This document shows, one piece after another, positions 6,759 to 12,211 of a stretch of DNA of 12,211 nucleotides (within the stretch, counting starts at the first letter, position 1; each line of letters starts with the position of its first letter). This stretch comes from Ilumatobacteraceae bacterium. GTDB lineage: Bacteria; Actinomycetota; Acidimicrobiia; Acidimicrobiales; Ilumatobacteraceae. The notes below the pieces were generated by a model. It saw only the letters and a list, made by a program, of their open reading frames with translations. It was not told where the DNA came from and made no database searches. The position numbers were made by a program, and so were the translations under genes. The stretch spans positions 1-12,211 of the forward strand of contig JALRDI010000246.1 in NCBI GenBank assembly GCA_023257035.1. Reading direction: 5' to 3'.

Positions 6759-6767
6759 GCCTCACAT
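6746..6767 (-). promoter_or_regulatory. Iron-box-like dyad, copy 2 (start of the ATPase gene)
   Basis: Read on the minus strand, 6767-6748 is ATGTGAGGCATGCTTAACAT, followed by CA. It agrees with the copy upstream of the binding-protein gene (3029-3050) at 19 of 22 positions. It matches the classical IdeR/DtxR consensus less well (about 11 of 19). It overlaps the ATPase ATG at 6758 and lies just after a -10-like TAGCAT (6771-6766) with TTGCGA 19 nt further upstream, a position suited to repression. Confidence 0.55.
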
Positions 6768-6809
6768 GCTACGAGCAGTTCGGTAGTTCTTCGCAACTCG
6801 GCATGTCAC

Positions 6810-7955
6810 CTACGACACGTAGTTGCCCGCCATCGTCGCAACAACTTGCTCCAGCACGGCAGGGCTCGTTGCAAAGTTGAGACGAACGTGCCCCGAACCA
6901 CCTGCTCCAAATTGCGTTCCGGGGCTCAGCTCAACCCCACGAGACTGAAAGATCTCGAACGGCGCATCGCCATCGCCAAGTATCGAGCAATCTATCCACG
7001 CAAGGTATGTGGCGTCAGGAATTCGATACACGGCTCCGGGTAAATACTCAGCAAGCAGTTCGCTCAGACGGAGTCGATTCTCATCGAGTACACCCATTAC
7101 TGCAGCCAACCAGTCATCACCTTCGGTCCAAGCAGCAACCGCCGCCTCAACTCCAAACATGTTCGGCGAGCCGAACCAGTGTTTTGGATAACTCTTCAGC
7201 ATCGTGTCGAACCGCTCGATTCCAACGTGCATGACCGCCCATCGAAGACCTGCCAGATTGAACGCCTTCGACGTTGACGTCACAGTGATGGTTCGCGATT
7301 GAGCAGCAGCACTCACCGAGGCAAACGGGATGTGGGTGTTCGGCGCGTAGACGAGATCTGAATGAATCTCGTCTGAAATGACAATGAGATCGAACTCTTC
7401 GGCGATGTCAGCAATCGCCGCAAGCTGTGAACGATCGAACACATGGCCAGTCGGATTTTGAGGGTGACAGAGCAACAGCGCAGCCGGCCGCTCAACCGCA
7501 ATCACGTCACGGAGCTCACCAACATCAAATGGGGCATGAACCAGACGCCGGTCCATATCGGTTAACGAGTGCAGAAACGGGTGATACGCAGGCGTATGAA
7601 GGGCAATCGCTGCACCTGGCTCGGTGAGCATGCCAATTGCAAGGCGCACCCCCTGAAGCACATCTGCGAGATCGTGCACGCGAGCAACATCGATTTCCCA
7701 GTTGTACTTTGCTGACATTCGATTCACGAACGCGTGACCGGCTGGCGAGGCACCAGCACCCCACTTCTGATAGCCAACCATTCCACGATCGACGATCGAC
7801 CGCAACCGCTCAGCGATCGCAGGCGCCATCGGGAAGTCCATGTCGGCAACCCAGGAGGCAAGGCGATCAGGATGCTGCTGCCACTTCACACCCGGTGTAG
7901 AACGAAGGTGTTCAACAGTGAGCGATCTCAAACCAAATGGGTCATTCGCTGTCAT
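6810..7955 (-). CDS. patB: MalY/PatB-family PLP enzyme (cystathionine beta-lyase / aminotransferase)
   Basis: A 381-residue fold-type I PLP enzyme. ADMDFPMAP (37-45) near the N-terminus and YQKWGAG are hallmarks of the MalY/PatB C-S lyase branch of class I/II aminotransferases. Cofactor residues are visible: Tyr124, Asn167 in HPQNPTG, Asp195 in SDEIHSD, the Schiff-base Lys230 in TSTSKAFNLAGLR, and the carboxylate-binding Arg358 in GHVRLNFA. Most members cleave cystathionine or cysteine conjugates to thiol, pyruvate and ammonia, so methionine or cysteine metabolism is the likely role; transamination is the alternative. Its ATG overlaps the stop of the DUF2889 gene by 4 nt (ATGA), indicating translational coupling. 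The iron ATPase gene follows after 51 bp on the same strand. Confidence 0.9.
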   Translation of the reverse strand: MTANDPFGLRSLTVEHLRSTPGVKWQQHPDRLASWVADMDFPMAPAIAERLRSIVDRGMVGYQKWGAGASPAGHAFVNRMSAKYNWEIDVARVHDLADVLQGVRLAIGMLTEPGAAIALHTPAYHPFLHSLTDMDRRLVHAPFDVGELRDVIAVERPAALLLCHPQNPTGHVFDRSQLAAIADIAEEFDLIVISDEIHSDLVYAPNTHIPFASVSAAAQSRTITVTSTSKAFNLAGLRWAVMHVGIERFDTMLKSYPKHWFGSPNMFGVEAAVAAWTEGDDWLAAVMGVLDENRLRLSELLAEYLPGAVYRIPDATYLAWIDCSILGDGDAPFEIFQSRGVELSPGTQFGAGGSGHVRLNFATSPAVLEQVVATMAGNYVS

Positions 7956-8623
7956 TGCGGCTCCCCCACCTCAATCCCGAACTTCTCCGCACGTTCGCGC
8001 ATGAATACCGGCACACCCCACGACAAACCAGCAGCCGCTCTTGCGTATGCAGGGCCATCCTCGGCCCACTCGTGACAGGTATTTGTATTCATCTTCCAAG
8101 AATCGTCATCGGGATCACGGTTGAACCCCATTTTCAACGCTGGCTCGTCAGTGTCAGGCGCCTCAAAGGTGCGCATTGACCATGCACATTGCACCGCAAC
8201 GGGCCCCATTGCGAGTAGCAACGCTGTCGTATGAGTACAGCCACGCGGGCCACCAAACAGTTCACGGACCTTGTTGGAGAATCCACGTGCGATCGAGAGG
8301 CCCTCAAGCTTTTTGTAGTGGTCGGTGATCACCGAACACGTCGTATGCGGATACGTATTGAACGTCACCTCTGCCCGACCAATTTCGAGACCCGGGAATG
8401 AGACTTCAAGTTCGACCACCATGTGGTGCACCGTGATCGGGTCAGGGTCATGGGAGATATACAGCCCCGGTGGCTTCTGATCACGCACTGCGCCACGAAT
8501 GAGGATGCGATCGGAAGCAAGCCGGTACGACCTCACTCGATATTCACGATCGTGAATAGGGGTGAGATCAGAGTCGTCGGGAAGAATTGAATCTGCGAGA
8601 AACGGGTCGAAACCTGCGGTCAT
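7952..8623 (-). CDS. DUF2889 domain-containing protein
   Basis: A soluble protein of 223 residues from the ATG at 8623; a GTG at 8653 would add ten residues. Neither start has a good Shine-Dalgarno. The core pattern fits the DUF2889 family: HDREYRVRSYR, then ILIRGAVRDQKP, then VHHMVVELEV, an 'AEVTFNTYPHTTC' strand, the segment LEGLSIARGF, and GGPRGCTHTTALLLAMGPVAVQ. The conserved His and Cys residues suggest a metal or cofactor site, but the family's function is not established and I do not assign one. There is no signal peptide or membrane segment. It lies 67 bp after the pseudouridine glycosidase gene and overlaps the PLP-enzyme gene by 4 nt, so the two products are likely made together. 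Confidence 0.78.
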   Translation of the reverse strand: MTAGFDPFLADSILPDDSDLTPIHDREYRVRSYRLASDRILIRGAVRDQKPPGLYISHDPDPITVHHMVVELEVSFPGLEIGRAEVTFNTYPHTTCSVITDHYKKLEGLSIARGFSNKVRELFGGPRGCTHTTALLLAMGPVAVQCAWSMRTFEAPDTDEPALKMGFNRDPDDDSWKMNTNTCHEWAEDGPAYARAAAGLSWGVPVFMRERAEKFGIEVGEPQ

Positions 8624-8690
8624 ATGTCTTTGATGTTCGCAGACTCGCCTCACTTTCAGCGAATGAGAGGCGCCCTACAGATCTAAGGGT

Positions 8691-9596
8691 TCAATTCGAC
8701 TGAGCAATAGCAACTGCAACCTTCGCTGCGATCTCAGCATTGTGCTCAGCGAGGGCAAGATTTGCCGGCAAGCTGTCGCCATCGGTCGCAGCAGCGATGC
8801 GCTCAAGCACAAAAGGCGTAATCGCCGCGCCTCGAATCCCCTGCTGCTCGCATTCCGCAAGTGCTGCGGACAGTGCCGCATTTAACCGATCAGCGTCGAG
8901 AGAATCCGCTGCCGGAATTGGAACTGCAAGCAGCATTCCCTGGTCGGCACGGGTCCGATTTCGGTAGGCCGCAGCAACAACTTCAGCAGAATCAACCCGA
9001 TGCGGCACATTCAGACCTGATGATTGCGTATAAAACGCGGGGAAATCATCTGTCTGCCATCCGAGCACGGGTGCCCCAGCTGTTTCGAGATATTCGAGAG
9101 TGCGGGCGAGGTCAAGAAATGCTTTTGCTCCAGCCGACACCGTCACCACTGCACGACGGGCGATTGCGTCAAGATCAGCACTGACATCACCGGTAAGTTC
9201 CGCACCCCGATGAACGCCACCGATACCGCCCGTTGCAAAAACGTTGATTCCAGCGCGCTCAGCCAACACGAGCGCAGCCGACACCGTCGTTGCTCCGTAT
9301 TCCCAACGCTGTGCAATCGCAACTGGAATATCTCGCTCGGCCATTTTCTTCGCTGGACCGCACACGCGTTCACGAGAACCATCACCAATACCCACCTGGG
9401 CAACGCCGTCAAATACGGCGGTCACGGCGGGAACGGCGCCAGCAGCTCGAACCACTGTCTCGCAACGAGCGAGCGCCTCCTCGTTCGCGGGCGATGGCAA
9501 GCCAAGGTGGGAGAAAATCGTTGACTCCATCGCCACAACTGCTCGTCCTTCGGCGAGCGCCGTTGCAACTTCATCGCTGACATTGACCTCGAACAT
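8691..9596 (-). CDS. psuG: Pseudouridine-5'-phosphate glycosidase
   Basis: The 301-residue product from the ATG at 9596 has the normal family length. The frame stays open a further 34 codons upstream, but that part is Arg/Pro-rich and would overlap the methyltransferase gene, so I reject it. The enzyme reversibly splits the C-C bond of pseudouridine 5'-phosphate to uracil and ribose 5-phosphate. Family motifs present: VVAMESTIFSHLGLPSP with Glu24, ATGGIGGVHRGAE, SADLDAIAR with metal-site Asp141, VSAGAKAFLD with Schiff-base Lys158 (17 residues later, as in E. coli Asp149/Lys166), TLEYLETAGAPV, FPAFYTQSSG, and the C-terminal LPANLALAEHNAEIAAKVA. It begins 17 nt after the methyltransferase stop. 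No pseudouridine kinase (PsuK) is in the window. Confidence 0.94.
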   Translation of the reverse strand: MFEVNVSDEVATALAEGRAVVAMESTIFSHLGLPSPANEEALARCETVVRAAGAVPAVTAVFDGVAQVGIGDGSRERVCGPAKKMAERDIPVAIAQRWEYGATTVSAALVLAERAGINVFATGGIGGVHRGAELTGDVSADLDAIARRAVVTVSAGAKAFLDLARTLEYLETAGAPVLGWQTDDFPAFYTQSSGLNVPHRVDSAEVVAAAYRNRTRADQGMLLAVPIPAADSLDADRLNAALSAALAECEQQGIRGAAITPFVLERIAAATDGDSLPANLALAEHNAEIAAKVAVAIAQSN

Positions 9597-9613
9597 CAAT
9601 GAACCCTGATCCT

Positions 9614-10834
9614 TCACCTTGCCAGTGTGCCAGCGTTCACGAACCGGGAGACAACTTCGACGTGATGGGTCCCGGGGAACAGGTCGAGCACTTCGCATTG
9701 CTCTAAGCGGAAGCCTTCTTTTTCTAACAGCGCAGCATCTCTTGCGAACGACACTGGGTCACAACTCACCAACACAAGCACCCCTGGACGAGCTCTCACC
9801 ACCGCTGCAACTCCAGGCCGACCGAGGCCGGTACGAGCGGGGTCAGCAATGATCACATCTGGCCGGAGGTCACCCTTCGGTGGGCGCCAACGTCCAAATT
9901 CGCTACGCACGAGTTCTGATCGTCCCTCACGACCGTCAAGGTTGATTCTCGCGTCGCTCAATGCCGACCTCGAAGTTTCAACCACCCACACGTCTGTCTC
10001 AGACGACACGACCGTCGCCGCAAATAGGCCAATACCCCCGTACGCGTCGACCACGGCTCTTGCCGTCGACAGCTCGGGCGCATGACGAGACACCGCATCC
10101 ACAAGAAGGTCAGCAGCCTGCGGGCCGCTCTGAAAGAACGAACCTGCACTCACCACGAAATCAACGCCAGCAACTCGCTCGATAAGCGATGCTGCCGAAC
10201 CGATATTGACGCTCGATGGCAAACCATCGACAGCGCCAAAACGGTCGTCCCACCGAGCTGTTATCTCACCGGTCGCAACGGATGCACGAAGCGTCACCTC
10301 GAGACCCGGATCGACCGCGATCGATTCGATCATTTCAGCAAGCACCGGAACCGCAATCTCGCAGCGCCCCGCAGGAATACCCACGTCTTCAGCAGAACGG
10401 CGAAATCCCGCTTGATGGCTCGATGTGCCAACAACTCTCACACCTGACCGATACCCGTTGCGGCTGACTGCTGACCCGATACGTGGCTCGTGATCAATTC
10501 GCGCCGTGCGGCGAAGTGCCTCCGTGACAATCTCAGCCTTGAACCCAAGTTGATACTCCGGCAAGATTTCTGCCCAGTCACAGCCCCCACAACCGCTGCG
10601 TCGCGCTGGACATGTCGGCTCACCGCGCTGAGGTGAGGCCGTCTGAATATTCGAGAGCGTCCCGCGCGCCCAATCGCGCCGCTCATCGACGAGATCGATC
10701 GTGACGACGTCACCTGGAATGCCGCCTTTCACGAAGACAACTCGACCATCGCTCAACCGGCCTAAGCCTTCGCCTCCCGCAACAACGCGCTCGATTGCAA
10801 CATTGGAGTGTTGCTGGGACGGGTCATCTGGCAT
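9614..10834 (-). CDS. TRAM-domain class I SAM-dependent RNA (uracil-C5) methyltransferase, RlmD/TrmA-like with Fe-S cluster site
   Basis: A 406-residue protein from the ATG at 10834. The N-terminal TRAM RNA-binding domain begins at NVAIERVVAGGEGLGR. A [4Fe-4S] ligand set follows: Cys75, Cys82 and Cys85 in CPARRSGCGGC, and Cys158 in AGRCE, as in RlmD/RumA. The methyltransferase domain has SAGSFFQ (229-235), DAYGGIGLFA (SAM loop, from Asp263), ADPARTGLG (Ala where Pro is usual in DPPR), SCDPVSFARD with nucleophile Cys358, and FPGTHHVEVV with base Glu393. It should make m5U in rRNA or tRNA; the site cannot be told. TACGTT lies 6 nt before the ATG with no Shine-Dalgarno, so it may be leaderless. 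An upstream TTG (10876) is possible but would run into the divergent rpe promoter. It is first of a five-gene same-strand run ending with fbpC. Confidence 0.9.
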   Translation of the reverse strand: MPDDPSQQHSNVAIERVVAGGEGLGRLSDGRVVFVKGGIPGDVVTIDLVDERRDWARGTLSNIQTASPQRGEPTCPARRSGCGGCDWAEILPEYQLGFKAEIVTEALRRTARIDHEPRIGSAVSRNGYRSGVRVVGTSSHQAGFRRSAEDVGIPAGRCEIAVPVLAEMIESIAVDPGLEVTLRASVATGEITARWDDRFGAVDGLPSSVNIGSAASLIERVAGVDFVVSAGSFFQSGPQAADLLVDAVSRHAPELSTARAVVDAYGGIGLFAATVVSSETDVWVVETSRSALSDARINLDGREGRSELVRSEFGRWRPPKGDLRPDVIIADPARTGLGRPGVAAVVRARPGVLVLVSCDPVSFARDAALLEKEGFRLEQCEVLDLFPGTHHVEVVSRFVNAGTLAR

Positions 10835-10879
10835 CCCCACAACGTAGGTGAGCACGATCTCCCAACTAGGGTTCAATGC

Positions 10880-11563
10880 GTGGCACGCCCAATTCTTATC
10901 TCGCCCTCAGTTCTGCCCGCCGACTTCTCGCGTCTCGGCGAGGAGGTCGCCGCTCTGGAGCAAGCCGGAGTCGATCTCATCCAGTGGGATGTTATGGACG
11001 GTCAATTTGTGCCAAATCTCACCTTCGGCCCAGACGTGATCGCGTCAGCTCGCGCTCACACATCCGTTCCATTTGAGGCCCATCTCATGGTGCTCAACCC
11101 CGATGAGCTAGCAAGTCGATATGTCGAGGCCGGCTGCTCACGACTGATCGTGCATGCTGAGGCCTGCACACACCTTCACCGCACCCTCGCGCATATCAAC
11201 GACCTCGGTGCAACCGCTGCGGTCGCGCTCAACCCGGCCACGCCAGCATCAGCAGTTGAGCACGTCCTTGACCTCGTCGATCTCGTGTTAGTGATGACCG
11301 TGAATCCTGGGTTCGGTGGCCAGAAGTACATCTCGACGATGGAGCCAAAAATTCGTGAGGTCCGAGCAATGATTGAAGATTCTGGTCGTGGAGATGAGAT
11401 TCACCTCGAAGTCGATGGTGGAATTGGGCCGGGAACCATTGCTGGCGCGGCTGCCGCAGGAGCGAACGTGCTGATCGCTGGTACCGCCCTGTACCGCCAC
11501 CCCGATGGCCTCGCTGCCGCGGTCGCAGAACTTCGAGCGCTCGCAACGAGCGCCGTCGAGTAG
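10880..11563 (+). CDS. rpe: Ribulose-phosphate 3-epimerase
   Basis: A 227-residue TIM-barrel enzyme that interconverts ribulose 5-phosphate and xylulose 5-phosphate. Motifs: ISPSVLPADFSRL at the N-terminus, DVMDGQFVPNLTFGPDVI (37-54), FEAHLMVLNPD with His68, MTVNPGFGGQKYI, LEVDGGI with Asp179, and GANVLIAGTALY (phosphate loop). Catalytic and metal residues Asp37, His68 and Asp179 are present. The first metal-ligand position, usually His in 'IHxDVMDG', is Gln35 here. I chose GTG 10880 because it gives the standard N-terminus, with AGGG 8 nt upstream. The ATG at 10808 would add 24 unrelated residues overlapping the methyltransferase gene. TAGGGT (10867-10872) may instead act as a -10 for a leaderless start. 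Confidence 0.94.
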   Translation: MARPILISPSVLPADFSRLGEEVAALEQAGVDLIQWDVMDGQFVPNLTFGPDVIASARAHTSVPFEAHLMVLNPDELASRYVEAGCSRLIVHAEACTHLHRTLAHINDLGATAAVALNPATPASAVEHVLDLVDLVLVMTVNPGFGGQKYISTMEPKIREVRAMIEDSGRGDEIHLEVDGGIGPGTIAGAAAAGANVLIAGTALYRHPDGLAAAVAELRALATSAVE

Positions 11564-11587
11564 CAAGTTCCGAGACGCAGCTCCACT

Positions 11588-12211
11588 TCATCGAGAAGAG
11601 CGTTGGCGTGGTCGACGTAGATCTCGAAGGCTGGCGATCAGGCTTTGCGACGAAAGTCTCAGCATCGCAAGCAAAAAGATCACCACCAACGCAATCGTGA
11701 ATGGCACCAGCAGCGCCCCCACGATGCTGGAACGCTCAGACAACATCGGATCAATGATCGAATATTCGACCGGCGTTCCGTCCGGTGTCAAGGTCATGAT
11801 CGGGTCTTCTGCTTCAGGACAGACGACGTCATTTTCCGACACACCGACAATTTCATCACCTGCAAAATCGACCGGCGCTTCGCTCAATTTCGAGACCAAG
11901 ATTCCAAGGTCAGGGTGCTGGTACGCCCCGACTAAATATGCATCACCTTCGGTCATGTACTGAGCGTCATAGCCAAAACGAATGTCGACAGTTCCTCCGT
12001 CCGAGATCAGATTTGGATCTCCTGATCGCACAGTGATGTCAACAAATCGAACTGTTTTGGAATCGCGAGCGACCACCGTTCCTACAAACACAATGTCTGC
12101 TAATTGCCATGGTTCACAGCCGACCGGCACCTCGACCAACGGAAGGGACGGCAAGGTCTCAACCTCTTCGACAACAACACTGCCGTCGTTATCTGAGTCG
12201 GACTCTTGTGC
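11588..12211 (-). CDS. Hypothetical secreted protein with C-terminal membrane anchor (N-terminus beyond window)
   Basis: The frame is open to the window edge (207 residues visible) with no stop, and I see no convincing start. The TTG at 12154 is probably internal. The visible N-terminal part is an acidic, Ser/Asp-rich linker (SDSDNDGSVVVEEVE), as found after a signal peptide. Next comes a beta-rich domain (CEPWQLADIVFVGTVVA, then VDIRFGYDAQYMTEGDAYLVG, then VVCPEAE) with two cysteines that could pair. A hydrophobic segment IVGALLVPFTIALVVIFLLAML and a basic tail ending RRPRQRSSR follow. This predicts a domain outside the cell held by one C-terminal helix. 'CEP..AD.VFVG.V' with a later 'GD.YLVG' faintly recalls NTR/TIMP-like domains; that is only a suggestion. 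It converges with rpe, leaving 24 bp between the stops. Confidence 0.7.
   Translation of the reverse strand, partial: AQESDSDNDGSVVVEEVETLPSLPLVEVPVGCEPWQLADIVFVGTVVARDSKTVRFVDITVRSGDPNLISDGGTVDIRFGYDAQYMTEGDAYLVGAYQHPDLGILVSKLSEAPVDFAGDEIVGVSENDVVCPEAEDPIMTLTPDGTPVEYSIIDPMLSERSSIVGALLVPFTIALVVIFLLAMLRLSSQSLIASLRDLRRPRQRSSR

Noticed and set aside
9597..9698. 34-codon N-terminal extension of the pseudouridine glycosidase
   Set aside because: It would overlap the methyltransferase gene by 85 bp, is Arg/Pro-rich, and the family's standard N-terminus begins at the ATG at 9596.
10808..10879. 24-codon N-terminal extension of ribulose-phosphate epimerase
   Set aside because: It overlaps the start of the divergent methyltransferase gene and lacks family similarity; GTG 10880 gives the usual length.
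1..12211. CRISPR array, defence island or phage region
   Set aside because: No regularly spaced repeats and no nuclease, methylase-restriction or phage structural genes; the genes are housekeeping and transport.

Overview
The window looks like a chromosomal segment from a moderate-to-high-GC actinobacterium. An environmental, possibly marine, member of the Acidimicrobiia is my best guess. The hints are dense gene packing, GTG and TTG starts, several starts with a TAnnnT hexamer 6-8 nt upstream and no Shine-Dalgarno (leaderless style), a DtxR/IdeR-like iron box, and actinobacterial-type acyl-CoA dehydrogenase and DUF2889 proteins. The taxonomy is inference from style and cannot be proven from sequence alone. 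I see no transposase, phage gene, CRISPR array or toxin-antitoxin pair.

Layout. 1-395 (-): start of a class-III aminotransferase of the glutamate-1-semialdehyde aminomutase type, cut by the window edge. 488-1696 (-): acyl-CoA dehydrogenase. 1831-2037 (+): tRNA-His(GTG) and tRNA-Lys(CTT), separated by a strong 45-nt two-tier hairpin. 2064-2852 (-): short-chain dehydrogenase. 3055-5730 (+): lipoprotein iron-binding protein and its two-domain permease. 5673-6758 (-): the matching ABC ATPase, convergent with the permease and overlapping it by 58 bp. Upstream of the ATPase on the same strand lie a MalY/PatB C-S lyase or aminotransferase (6810-7955), a DUF2889 protein (7952-8623), pseudouridine-5'-phosphate glycosidase (8691-9596) and a TRAM-domain Fe-S RNA uracil methyltransferase (9614-10834). 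10880-11563 (+): ribulose-phosphate 3-epimerase, divergent from the methyltransferase. 11588-12211 (-): a C-terminally membrane-anchored secreted protein whose N-terminus lies outside the window.

How the genes work together. The clearest system is a ferric-iron importer (FbpABC/FutABC type). It is split into two convergent units: the binding protein with the permease on +, and the ATPase on - at the end of a five-gene same-strand run. Both units carry nearly the same 22-bp imperfect dyad at their 5' ends (19 of 22 identical by my count). It resembles an IdeR/DtxR iron box, so the two halves are probably co-regulated by iron despite facing each other. A separate perfect dyad overlaps the putative -35 of the binding-protein promoter and may be a second operator. 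The remaining genes are mostly ordinary metabolism: fatty-acid or acyl-CoA oxidation, sulfur amino acids, RNA modification and nucleoside salvage, and the pentose phosphate pathway. No stretch over 300 bases lacks a gene.
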